Counted from the first letter of the stretch, positions 17,152-28,734 are shown. The stretch: 43,132 nt of DNA from an uncultured Bacteroidota bacterium (GCA_937912115.1 CALDOI010000311.1:1-43132); one strand, 5' to 3'. The notes: generated from the letters alone by a model not told the origin. Made by a program: numbers and translations.

Positions 17152-18837
17152 ATGAAAAAATCAGTTTTATTTTTAGTAGCATTATTAATGATGGTGGGAA
17201 CGGGAAAAACAATCATTAGCAATAACCCAAATAATCTTGAATCAGATAGTACATTAACAATTTATTGTTCACCTAAGTTGAATAGCATTGTTACTGCATG
17301 GGCCAATGAATATCTCAAAACAAACCCTTATTTAATAATTGAGGTTGAAAACCCGGAAGCCGATAAGTTATTAAACTTTGTAGAATCGGGACATACACTT
17401 GGCTTTGTTTCTGCTATTCAGTCAGAATCTTATAATAGGGATGATTTTCAGAAGATTTTAGTTGGTAGAGATGTTATTGTACCAATTATAAATAAATCGA
17501 ATCCTTTTTTGAAAAGGGTTTTTAAAAACGGGATTTCAAATGGAAAATTGGCAAATGTATTGGAAAATGGTAATGATTTAAATTGGGGAGCATTGATTGG
17601 AGATAAAGAAGAGTATCCAATCCATTATTATACTATTAATGACAACGATATTAAATTATCGGTATCAAATTTCTTAGGTATGGATGAAATTTCAATAGAG
17701 AGTATAGAAATGATTAATGTGGATGATTTGATAGAGGTAGTTCAAAGTGACCCCCATGCTCTTGGATTTTGTCGAATCACAGATATTATTGATTTGGAAA
17801 ACAATAGTATAATCGATAATATTGAAATAATGCCAATTGATAAAAATGAAAATGGTGAACTCGATTATTTTGAAAATATTTATCAGGATTTGGAAAGTTT
17901 TTCGCGAGGCGTGTGGATTGGTAAATATCCTCAATCATTAGTGACCAATATATATTCTGTTTATTCGAGAAATTCAGAAAATAATAATGAAAAAGCATTT
18001 TTAACCTGGGTTCTGAATGATGGTCAGAAATTATTAACGGCCTTTGATTATCTTGAGCTTTTAACCTATGAAACAAAATCAAATATAAGCAAACTGAATA
18101 CGGAGTATGCAGTTATAGATAATCCTGATTATAGTTATTCTGGTTACCGAATAATCTTATATGTTCTTTCTGCTTTTATTTTGGTTGTCATTATTTCTTC
18201 TGTTTTTTATTTCATGAAAAGCAAAAAATTGACTAGTAAGCATGGTGAAATGGAATACCCTATTGCATTTAGTGACGCATCAGTTTCATTATCCGAAGGG
18301 CTTTTTTATGATAAAACACATACCTGGGCATTCATGAAAAAAGATGGAATAGTGAAAATAGGAATAGATGATTGGTTACCCCAGGTAACCGGATCAATTA
18401 CAGGAATTAGAATGAAAAACACAGGAGAAACAATAAAAAAGGGAGAAATAATACTATCGTTAATTCAAGATGGGAAACAATTAAACATCAAGGCTCCGGT
18501 TTCCGGTACTATTAAGGAACAAAACCATAAGTTAAGTAGAAATGCTTCTTTGATAAACATTTCACCATATACTGAAGGATGGATTTATGCAATACAACCA
18601 TCAAATTGGTTAAGGGAAATCCAGTTTCTATTTTCGGCTGATAACTATAGATTGTGGTTAAGAGATGAGTTTACTCGTCTTAAGGATTTCATGGCTTTAG
18701 CCCTAAGAGAAAATAGTATGGTGAATAACAATGTAGTGTATCAGGAAGGAGGTGATTTTTACAGAGGTTTTCTAAAAGCCTATGGTCCCAAAATGTGGGA
18801 AGACTTTCAATCACAATTTATTGAAACAACTATATAG
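17152..18837 (+). CDS. Periplasmic solute-binding domain fused through a membrane segment to a GcvH-like domain
   Basis: A 561-residue protein with three parts. After a signal peptide (about residues 1-23), residues about 35-320 resemble a PstS/phosphate-type periplasmic binding protein (STLTIYCSPKLNSIVTAWANEY, later HALGFCRI). A single membrane segment spans about 333-356. Residues about 380-480 form a GcvH-like barrel-sandwich hybrid domain (THTWAFMKKDG, VTGSITGI, KAPVSGTI), followed by a conserved C-terminal extension (LKDFMALAL, QEGGDF, WEDFQ). The predicted topology puts the binding domain in the periplasm and the GcvH-like part in the cytoplasm. A lysine (K442) sits in the hairpin but one residue off the lipoyl-lysine register. 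An upstream in-frame ATG at 17095 is less likely because it hides the signal peptide and overlaps the candidate promoter. First gene of the redox cluster. Confidence 0.7.
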   Translation: MKKSVLFLVALLMMVGTGKTIISNNPNNLESDSTLTIYCSPKLNSIVTAWANEYLKTNPYLIIEVENPEADKLLNFVESGHTLGFVSAIQSESYNRDDFQKILVGRDVIVPIINKSNPFLKRVFKNGISNGKLANVLENGNDLNWGALIGDKEEYPIHYYTINDNDIKLSVSNFLGMDEISIESIEMINVDDLIEVVQSDPHALGFCRITDIIDLENNSIIDNIEIMPIDKNENGELDYFENIYQDLESFSRGVWIGKYPQSLVTNIYSVYSRNSENNNEKAFLTWVLNDGQKLLTAFDYLELLTYETKSNISKLNTEYAVIDNPDYSYSGYRIILYVLSAFILVVIISSVFYFMKSKKLTSKHGEMEYPIAFSDASVSLSEGLFYDKTHTWAFMKKDGIVKIGIDDWLPQVTGSITGIRMKNTGETIKKGEIILSLIQDGKQLNIKAPVSGTIKEQNHKLSRNASLINISPYTEGWIYAIQPSNWLREIQFLFSADNYRLWLRDEFTRLKDFMALALRENSMVNNNVVYQEGGDFYRGFLKAYGPKMWEDFQSQFIETTI

Positions 18838-18887
18838 TTGATATTTAATATTGTTTAAGTTCTAGTTCGTTATAAAACCTTTGTAAT

Positions 18888-19751
18888 ATGATTTTAAATA
18901 GAAGAAACTTTTTACAGGTTCTTGGAATAACAGGTATTACACTTGCTGTTGGCAAAAAATCAATTGCCGAACCTACCGATAACACAAAAATTGATTTTTA
19001 TGGAATATTGATTGACTCAACGCGTTGCGTAGGATGCCAAAGTTGCGAATATGCATGTGCTGAGGTCAATTCGTTGCCCGAGCCAACAGAATCTATTAAC
19101 CCCGATGTAATCAGAAAGACAAACGAGAATCGAAGAACCGTTGTTAATGCATATAATACATCAAAGGGTGAGTATTACGTTAAAACCCAATGTATGCATT
19201 GCAATGAAGCAGCCTGCGCATCAGCATGCCTCACACAAGCGATGCATAAAACAACAAAGGGGCCTGTTATATGGAGGAGCAACAAATGCATGGGATGCAG
19301 ATATTGCATGATTTCTTGTCCTTTTGACATTCCTAAATTTGAATATCATAGTGCTAACCCGAAAATTCAAAAATGTGATATGTGTTTCAATAGTATTGAG
19401 GAAGGCAAGCTCCCCGCATGTGCCGAAGCATGTCCGGCAGAAGCAATTGTTTTCGGAACACGTCGTGAATTAATAAAAGAAGCAAGGAAGAGAATATTTG
19501 AAAATCCAGATGAATACTACGACCATATTTATGGTGAACATGAAGCCGGTGGAACAGGCGTATTATATCTTTCACCAGTGCCGTTTAATGAATTGGGGTT
19601 TAATACAACCATACAGAAATCGTCTTATCCTGAATTATCTAAAGGATTCTTATATAGTGTTCCTACGATATTTGTGCTATGGCCTGCTATATTGATAGGA
19701 ATAAAAGAAGCCACAAAAAATAACCATGCTAAAGAAGAAGACAATGATTAA
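18888..19751 (+). CDS. Tat-exported four-cluster [4Fe-4S] ferredoxin subunit (HybA/HmcB-like)
   Basis: Electron-transfer subunit of a membrane redox complex. The N-terminus has a twin-arginine signal (NRRNFLQVLG), placing the protein on the periplasmic side. Sixteen cysteines form four [4Fe-4S] sites: C47/50/53/57, C102/105/110/114, C134/137/140/144 and C163/166/178/182. A C-terminal hydrophobic segment (about residues 250-272) would anchor it in the membrane, as in HybA. The stop codon overlaps a candidate start of the following NrfD-like gene (ATGATTAA), indicating translational coupling. HybA-type proteins normally link a catalytic subunit to a NrfD/HybB membrane partner; no catalytic subunit is encoded here. 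Confidence 0.88.
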   Translation: MILNRRNFLQVLGITGITLAVGKKSIAEPTDNTKIDFYGILIDSTRCVGCQSCEYACAEVNSLPEPTESINPDVIRKTNENRRTVVNAYNTSKGEYYVKTQCMHCNEAACASACLTQAMHKTTKGPVIWRSNKCMGCRYCMISCPFDIPKFEYHSANPKIQKCDMCFNSIEEGKLPACAEACPAEAIVFGTRRELIKEARKRIFENPDEYYDHIYGEHEAGGTGVLYLSPVPFNELGFNTTIQKSSYPELSKGFLYSVPTIFVLWPAILIGIKEATKNNHAKEEDND

Positions 19752-20973
19752 TACAGATTATGTTATGCCTAAAGATAATTACGGTAAAAATATTTGGAAG
19801 TTTTTAGCAAATGAAATGAAACCAAAAGGTAAATTCCTAACCCCTTTTAATATTATTTCAATTCCAATAATGATACTGGGATTGGTTCTTATTGTGATTC
19901 GTTTCTGGAAGGGGATTGGATCTATTACAAATCTTACACAGGAAGTTCCGTGGGGTCTATGGATTGGTTTTGACGTTGTAACAGGAGTTGCATTTGCCGG
20001 AGGCGCCTATGTAATTACTTTTATAGTTTACATCCTTAATGTCAAAAAATATCATTCAATTGTAAGGGTTACTGTATTAAATGGTTTTCTGGCATATGTG
20101 TTTTATGCAGGAGCATTACTTCTAGATCTGGGAAGACCTTGGAATGTGGTAAACCCCATAATTGGAAATGGCTTTGGTACAAGTTCTGTACTGTTCCTTG
20201 TGGCCTGGCATTTCCTTCTATATATGTTCGCGCAATTAATTGAGTTTTCTCCTGCAGTGGCTGAATGGCTTGGCGCAAAACGAGCTCATAAAATTTTATC
20301 AGGAATGACAATTGCCGCTGTTATATTCGGTATTACTTTGTCAACACTCCATCAATCAGGTTTAGGAGCACTGTATCTGATGGCCAAAGATAAAATACAC
20401 CCACTTTGGTATTCTGAATTTATACCCATACTCTTTTTTGTGTCGAGTATATTTGCCGGACTCTCTCTCGTGATTCTTGAAGGCTCAATCAGTCAAAAAG
20501 TTTTTTTTACGCAAATTAGTGACAAAAACCATAAGTCGCATAGTAGCATAGTTGTTGGCCTCGCAAAAATATGTGGAGTAACAATGTTTGTGTATTTCTT
20601 CCTTCAGGTTATAGTTATCGTTCATGGGCAGCATTGGAATTTGCTTAATACACCCATGGGCTATTGGTATCTCACTGAAATGTTTGGTTTCGTACTGTTT
20701 CCTATGTTGTTATTCATTTATAGTTATCGAAGAAACAGTTCCTTGGTAGCGATGATAGCTGCTGTTATTGCTATGCTTGGCGTAATTATAAACAGGCTTA
20801 ATGTAACAGTTATCGGATACAGATGGGATGCTGTCACGCATTATTATCCGTCGTGGATGGAAATTGTTGTTACTCTGGCTGTTATATTTACCGAGATATG
20901 GATTTTTAGATGGGTAATTAACAGGATGCCTGTGCTGAGGGAATCTCCTTCATGGGCAAAGAACAATAAATAA
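19726..20973 (+). CDS. NrfD/HybB-like integral membrane quinone-interacting subunit
   Basis: Membrane subunit of the NrfD/PsrC/HybB family, which exchanges electrons between a partner iron-sulfur protein and the quinone pool. About ten hydrophobic segments are visible in 415 residues. The sequence contains the HybB-type signature TLHQSGLGALYLMAKDKIHPLWYSE (about residues 205-229) and a C-terminal YRWDAVTHYYPSWMEI segment. ATG at 19726 overlaps the ferredoxin gene by 26 bases; ATG at 19744, overlapping its stop codon and preceded by a purine-rich AAGAAGAAG, is an equally good or better start. The family includes both electrogenic and non-electrogenic members, so energy coupling cannot be inferred. 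Confidence 0.88.
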   Translation: MLKKKTMINTDYVMPKDNYGKNIWKFLANEMKPKGKFLTPFNIISIPIMILGLVLIVIRFWKGIGSITNLTQEVPWGLWIGFDVVTGVAFAGGAYVITFIVYILNVKKYHSIVRVTVLNGFLAYVFYAGALLLDLGRPWNVVNPIIGNGFGTSSVLFLVAWHFLLYMFAQLIEFSPAVAEWLGAKRAHKILSGMTIAAVIFGITLSTLHQSGLGALYLMAKDKIHPLWYSEFIPILFFVSSIFAGLSLVILEGSISQKVFFTQISDKNHKSHSSIVVGLAKICGVTMFVYFFLQVIVIVHGQHWNLLNTPMGYWYLTEMFGFVLFPMLLFIYSYRRNSSLVAMIAAVIAMLGVIINRLNVTVIGYRWDAVTHYYPSWMEIVVTLAVIFTEIWIFRWVINRMPVLRESPSWAKNNK

Positions 20974-21014
20974 CAGTATTTAGTTTTATTAATAAACACT
21001 CAAAAAATATTACA

Positions 21015-21734
21015 ATGGATGGATTTACTTATCACGATATTTTCCAGACAAAAGGAGTAGAATATCTTGTAATTATTGCTTTTTTGGTTTTGTTAGTGCC
21101 TTTTTGGATATTTGTTAACAAGCAGAGTAATATCCCTAAGAAAGTTATTGAAACCATAAGAGCATTAACCATGGATATCCTAAAAATTCCAAAAGGGATA
21201 TTCTTTAATAGAAATCATACCTGGGCTTATTTAGAAAAATCAGGAATTGCGGAAGTTGGACTTGATGATTTGCTTTTTCACCTTACCGGTGATGTTAAAT
21301 TCGGTAATCTAAAACAAATAGGCGAAAGCATCAAAAAGGGAGAACTACTAGCTGAACTTGTTCAAAATGGGAAAACATTGCAGGTCTATTCACCTATTTC
21401 CGGAGATGTTATTGCAACAAATCCTTTAACACATGAAAACCCATCTTTAATAAAAAAAGATCCGTTTCAACAGGGGTGGGTATATAGGATTGCACCATCA
21501 AACTGGAAAGCAGAAACCAGTTATTGTTATTTTGGAGATGACGCCAGTAGTTGGTTTATAAAGGAAATGGAAAGATTTAAAGATTTTATTGCAGTTTCAA
21601 TTGGAAGAAACTCCCAGGAGACTTCCATGGTTATACTTCAGGAAGGAGGTGAGCTTTGTGACAATCCATTGTCAGAATTACCCGGTAGTGTATGGATGGA
21701 TTTTCAGCATGAGTTTCTGGATATTGATAAATAA
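21015..21734 (+). CDS. Membrane-anchored GcvH-like protein
   Basis: The 239-residue protein has an N-terminal membrane segment (about residues 17-34) followed by positive residues, so the rest is cytoplasmic. Residues about 55-160 form a GcvH-like barrel-sandwich hybrid domain (FFNRNHTWAYLEKSGIAEVGLDD, LTGDVKFGN, VYSPISGDV). It is paralogous to the C-terminal half of the first cluster gene, including the same extension (RFKDFIAVSIGRN, VILQEGGELCD, WMDFQHEFL). The hairpin has QNGKTL with K120, again one residue away from the usual lipoyl-lysine position relative to the PxSG motif. It is unlikely to be the ordinary glycine cleavage H protein: no gcvT or gcvP is nearby, and the anchor and extension are atypical. 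A role as a partner of the NrfD/ferredoxin complex is inference from context. Confidence 0.72.
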   Translation: MDGFTYHDIFQTKGVEYLVIIAFLVLLVPFWIFVNKQSNIPKKVIETIRALTMDILKIPKGIFFNRNHTWAYLEKSGIAEVGLDDLLFHLTGDVKFGNLKQIGESIKKGELLAELVQNGKTLQVYSPISGDVIATNPLTHENPSLIKKDPFQQGWVYRIAPSNWKAETSYCYFGDDASSWFIKEMERFKDFIAVSIGRNSQETSMVILQEGGELCDNPLSELPGSVWMDFQHEFLDIDK

Positions 21735-21863
21735 AATTTTCTAAATCCATTGATTCTTAATATGGTTTTTGTATCTTGCAGAGGATTGTTAACATCTGAA
21801 ATTCAGTAATCAAACATTAGCCTATTTCAATGTTCTGACAATGTTTTATTTTAAAACTAAGAG

Positions 21864-23510
21864 ATGAAAAAAAGGAAAACATGGACCTTTTTTGAAATAT
21901 ATCCAAGATTCCAGTCTTCTATATATGGTAGGGTAATATATACTATTACATTATTATCCGTTATTTTGTTTCTGTCATTTGGAATTATATTTACATCTGT
22001 TTACAAAGGATACCTTAACACAGTAATACGTCAGAGCGGAAACAATGTTGGCTCCATTGTTGAAGGTGCTTTGTATTATTCGATGCTCACAAATAATAAG
22101 GGGGCTCTGCAAAGTACCCTAAATAATATCAATACAATGCAGGGTATCGATGATGTTAATATGTATGATAGTTGCGACAGACTTGTCTATTCATCATATT
22201 CTCCGGATTCGATTAATTCAGGCGACCCAAATTGTATTGATTGCCATATGGATTTTAATTCGATGTTTCCAAAGAAAGAAAAATCATACCGGATTATTGA
22301 TATGAAAAGTGCATGTAGTATGAATATTACCGAAAAGGGGCATCGGCAGCTTATGATCAGGACTCCAATTCTAAATCAAGAGTCATGCTATACAAGTTCA
22401 TGTCATGCACACAATAAAAGCGATGAAGTTTTAGGATCACTCATCATTAAAATTCCTCTTAATGATCTTGACGCTGCTATTCATACATCAACTACAGAGT
22501 TCTTCCTGCTTGCTACATTAACAACAGTACTACTAGTTTTCTTCTTAATATTATTTACATCAAATAAAATTAAAAAACCCTTAAATGCCATCTTAACTGC
22601 AAGTGAGTCAGTATCAAGAGGTGACAGGAGCACACGTTTGGAAATAAAACCTAGTTTATTAGATGATATAAGAATGGTATCTGTAGCGTTTAACAATATG
22701 CTTGATAATCTAAGCGTGGCAAATATTGAACTGGAAAACTGGTCGCATCAGCTTGAATATAAAGTTCAAAAAAAGACAGAGGAACTCTCGGAAATACAAA
22801 ATGAGTTGATTCATATCGAAAGAATTGCATCTCTTGGAAAGTTGTCTTCGTCTGTAGCCCATGAAATTAACAATCCTCTGTCAGGTGTCCTAACATATAC
22901 TAAATTAGTACATAAACAATTGGAGAAGATTGATATTGAACCAAAATCAAAACAATCAATACTAAAATATTTAAAAATAATTGAAGTTGAGACAAAACGA
23001 TGTGGTGATATTGTAAAAAGCTTGTTGGATTTCTCACGTAAAGATGATGGGAATTTTGAGACTAAGCCCCTTAATATGATATTGATAGAGGTTTATAATC
23101 TTATGGCACATCAGTTAAAAATCAGCAACATATATTTTTATTCAGATTTTACAGCTAAAAGGGATATGATTAATTGCAGAGAGAATCAAATCAAACAAGC
23201 ATGTATTGCGGTTTTAGTGAATGCTTCTGAGGCTGTTTCTGAAAACGGTGAAATCCTCATGCGAACGTCAAATCCGGATTGCGATCATATAAAAGTTGAA
23301 ATTTCGGATAATGGGGTTGGTATTTCTACACCCGATTTACAACATATTTTTGAACCCTTTTTCTCTGCAAAGCAAAAAGCAAGTGGTATTGGTTTAGGTC
23401 TTGCTATTGTTCACGGAATTGTACACAATCATAAGGGGAGAATTGAGGTGGATTCAGAACTGGGGAAAAGAACTACAATATCAATAATTTTACCATTGGT
23501 AAAAAACTAA
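21864..23510 (+). CDS. Sensor histidine kinase with two c-type haem motifs in the periplasmic domain
   Basis: Membrane sensor kinase of 548 residues. Two membrane segments (about 20-45 and 211-233) enclose a periplasmic domain with a classical haem c motif CIDCH (C124, C127, H128) and a second CX4CH motif (C175, C180, H181), the latter known from cytochromes c3. After the second segment come a HAMP linker, a coiled coil, a HisKA domain with H333 in SSVAHEINNPL, and an HATPase_c domain with N, G1 (SDNGVGI) and G2 (GIGLGLAIV) boxes. The response regulator starts 11 bases downstream and is the evident partner. Redox or ligand sensing through covalently bound haem is the natural inference; haem attachment is not shown. 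Confidence 0.88.
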   Translation: MKKRKTWTFFEIYPRFQSSIYGRVIYTITLLSVILFLSFGIIFTSVYKGYLNTVIRQSGNNVGSIVEGALYYSMLTNNKGALQSTLNNINTMQGIDDVNMYDSCDRLVYSSYSPDSINSGDPNCIDCHMDFNSMFPKKEKSYRIIDMKSACSMNITEKGHRQLMIRTPILNQESCYTSSCHAHNKSDEVLGSLIIKIPLNDLDAAIHTSTTEFFLLATLTTVLLVFFLILFTSNKIKKPLNAILTASESVSRGDRSTRLEIKPSLLDDIRMVSVAFNNMLDNLSVANIELENWSHQLEYKVQKKTEELSEIQNELIHIERIASLGKLSSSVAHEINNPLSGVLTYTKLVHKQLEKIDIEPKSKQSILKYLKIIEVETKRCGDIVKSLLDFSRKDDGNFETKPLNMILIEVYNLMAHQLKISNIYFYSDFTAKRDMINCRENQIKQACIAVLVNASEAVSENGEILMRTSNPDCDHIKVEISDNGVGISTPDLQHIFEPFFSAKQKASGIGLGLAIVHGIVHNHKGRIEVDSELGKRTTISIILPLVKN

Positions 23511-23521
23511 AGAAATAAATT

Positions 23522-24868
23522 ATGCCTGAAAACATTTCAATACTAATTGTTGATGATGAAGAATCCGTTAGGGATTCTTTATATAACTGGTTTATCGAAG
23601 ATGGATATATTGTTGAATCTGCCGCAAATGCGAAGGAGGCTTTATTAAAAGTTGAATCACGTAATTTTGATATCATTCTGGCAGATATAAAAATGCCTGG
23701 AATGGATGGGCTTGAAATGCATCGAAGAATTAAGGCTTTGAACAATAATTCAATTGTTATAGTAATGACGGCCTTTTCGTCGGTTGATACTGCCGTACAG
23801 GCATTAAAAGATGGTGCATACGATTACATCACTAAACCATTCGACCCTGATGATCTTTCGCATTTAATAAGGAATGCATCCAAGCAAATTAAACTATCAG
23901 TAGAAAATGAAGTATTAAAAAATAAGATCAGTACTCTCGAAAATATTGATGATATAATTGGGAGAAGTGATGCTATGGTGAAGGTTCTTAACGAAGTTGA
24001 AAGTGTTAGTAATTCAAATTCTTCTGTAATTATTACAGGTGAAAGTGGTACAGGTAAAGAACTTATCGCAAGAGCAATTCATTTTAATTCTCCACGAAAA
24101 TATTTCCCACTCGTAAGTGTTCATTGTGGCGCGCTATCCGAAAGCCTTCTGGAAAGCGAATTGTTTGGGCATGATAAGGGAGCCTTTACCGGAGCTATGT
24201 TTAACAGGAAGGGCAGATTTGAAATGGCCGACGGAGGCACTATTTTCCTTGATGAAATCGCAACTATTTCTTCAAAGATGCAGGTGGAACTACTGAGGGT
24301 GCTTGAAACCAAAAGCTTTATGCGAGTTGGTGGAAACAAGGAGATCAAGTCGGATTTCCGTGTGATTTGTGCAACTAACCGGGAACTATTGAAAATGGTT
24401 GAAAGTGGTACTTTTCGTGAAGATTTGTATTACAGGTTAAATGTAGTGAATATTATAATCCCACCAATTCGTGAAAGAGTTGATGATATCCCACTCCTTG
24501 TTGATCATTTTATTAAAAAATATTGTGATGCAATGGGTCGGGATTTGGTAATGATAGAAACATCAGCACTAAACAGGTTGAAGAATTTTGAATTCCCGGG
24601 CAATGTTCGTGAGTTGGAAAATTTGATAGAAAGGGCAATTGTAATTGGAAACGGAAAGGAAATACGATTAAGGGATTTGCCCATTGAAAAAAGTATTAAT
24701 TACAGTTCGGTTGAAAGTCTTGATGAACTTGAACACAAGCATATACAGGATATACTTGAGAAATATAACTGGAATATAACTTATGCAGCAAAAGCCTTAA
24801 ACGTAAACAGGGTAACACTGTATAACAAAATTAAAAAGTATAATCTGAAGCGGACTAAAAAGCAATAG
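23522..24868 (+). CDS. NtrC-family sigma-54-dependent response regulator
   Basis: Transcription activator of 448 residues with the complete three-domain layout: receiver domain with the phosphoacceptor D55 and acidic pocket D11-D12, AAA+ sigma-54 interaction domain with Walker A GESGTGKE, the sigma-54 contact motif GAFTGA and Walker B GGTIFLDE, and a C-terminal Fis-type helix-turn-helix (YAAKALNVNRVTLYNKIKKY). It is partnered with the upstream haem-motif kinase. Targets probably include the cluster itself, where a candidate -24/-12 promoter and inverted repeats precede the first gene. Confidence 0.95.
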   Translation: MPENISILIVDDEESVRDSLYNWFIEDGYIVESAANAKEALLKVESRNFDIILADIKMPGMDGLEMHRRIKALNNNSIVIVMTAFSSVDTAVQALKDGAYDYITKPFDPDDLSHLIRNASKQIKLSVENEVLKNKISTLENIDDIIGRSDAMVKVLNEVESVSNSNSSVIITGESGTGKELIARAIHFNSPRKYFPLVSVHCGALSESLLESELFGHDKGAFTGAMFNRKGRFEMADGGTIFLDEIATISSKMQVELLRVLETKSFMRVGGNKEIKSDFRVICATNRELLKMVESGTFREDLYYRLNVVNIIIPPIRERVDDIPLLVDHFIKKYCDAMGRDLVMIETSALNRLKNFEFPGNVRELENLIERAIVIGNGKEIRLRDLPIEKSINYSSVESLDELEHKHIQDILEKYNWNITYAAKALNVNRVTLYNKIKKYNLKRTKKQ

Positions 24869-24888
24869 TTCTTTATTGAGAATGCAAT

Positions 24889-24904
24889 TGGATGTGTTTA
24901 GGCA
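24889..24904 (+). promoter_or_regulatory. Weak sigma-54-like site before the archaemetzincin gene
   Basis: TGG-N10-GC spacing with invariant GG and GC is present (TGGATG-N5-AGGCA), 44 bases before the archaemetzincin start, but the surrounding bases match the consensus poorly. A chance match is quite possible. Confidence 0.22.
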
Positions 24905-24947
24905 ACCAGGATATTATTATCAAACTTTTATCATTTAATTCACATAA

Positions 24948-25478
24948 TTGGACGAGCAAAAAATATTTTTAATTACCAATGGAATTTTTGAACAGGAATG
25001 CCTTAAGGAAATTGCAAAGGATATTACGAGGGAATTTAATTTTCCGGTTTCAATTTATGAAGGTTCACTTGATTTAAGAGAGTTTTATGATGAGGTCAGA
25101 AGGCAATATGATGGAAACAGGTTATTGAAAGAAATTGAAAAAATGGATTTCCCGGATGCAATAAAAAAGATTGGGTTATTTCGAAATGATATTTATATTC
25201 CAATCCTTACCTTTATTTTTGGTCAGGCAATTTATAAAGGCAATTCGGGAATTGCTTCACTTTACCGACTAAGGAATGAGCAATATGGAATGAAACCTGA
25301 TGAATCGAAATTGCTGGATCGTTTTAAAAAAGTAATTATACATGAGCTTGGACATACATTTGGATTAAAACACTGTTATGTACCAACGTGTGTTATGCGT
25401 TCGGGAACTTATGTGGAGCATCTCGATCAAAAGAATCATACTCTGTGTAAAACATGCAGAAGTTTGGTGGATAGATAA
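24948..25478 (+). CDS. Archaemetzincin-type zinc metalloprotease
   Basis: Member of the archaemetzincin (AMZ) family of metzincin peptidases. Residues 132-142 give the zinc site HExxHxxGxxH (H132, E133, H136, H142), followed by the family's cysteine signature: C143, C148, then the Met-turn M150, and a CxxC pair C167/C170, which in AMZ proteins binds a structural zinc. The spacing from the methionine to the last pair is 16 residues. There is no signal peptide, so it is predicted cytosolic. Translation appears to start at TTG, directly after an in-frame stop; the next internal ATG would remove over a third of the protein. It follows the response regulator by 79 bases and ends the redox cluster. 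Natural substrates of AMZ proteins are poorly known. Confidence 0.85.
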   Translation: MDEQKIFLITNGIFEQECLKEIAKDITREFNFPVSIYEGSLDLREFYDEVRRQYDGNRLLKEIEKMDFPDAIKKIGLFRNDIYIPILTFIFGQAIYKGNSGIASLYRLRNEQYGMKPDESKLLDRFKKVIIHELGHTFGLKHCYVPTCVMRSGTYVEHLDQKNHTLCKTCRSLVDR

Positions 25479-25536
25479 ATACATAAGGCATTTGCTAGTT
25501 AGTTATTCCCAACTCCAACTATTTCCTTCTCCCAAA

Positions 25537-28624
<3,088 letters not shown>

Positions 28625-28668
28625 AATAGCAGTTATGGATGAAAGTGTCTACTAAAAAAGTCATTATG

Positions 28669-28688
28669 CAAATATAATCAGACTGATT
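28669..28688 (-). promoter_or_regulatory. Promoter -7 box and palindrome upstream of the hydrolase-ligA unit
   Basis: On the minus strand TATATTTG (28669-28676) matches the -7 consensus, 45 bases before the hydrolase start. Adjacent and upstream of it is a perfect palindrome AATCAG-A-CTGATT (28676-28688), in the position of an operator between the -7 and -33 boxes. No clear -33 TTTG is seen. Confidence 0.45.
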
Positions 28689-28734
28689 GAAAAAAGCATG
28701 GATTATTATTCCAGATTACTATACAGATAATATT

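Noticed and set aside
21015-21734. Interpretation as the housekeeping glycine cleavage H protein
   Set aside because: Membrane anchor, extra C-terminal region, shifted lysine and absence of gcvT/gcvP nearby argue against it.
21763-21779. GG...GC pair before the sensor kinase as a sigma-54 promoter
   Set aside because: The spacing is 12 bases instead of 10 between GG and GC.
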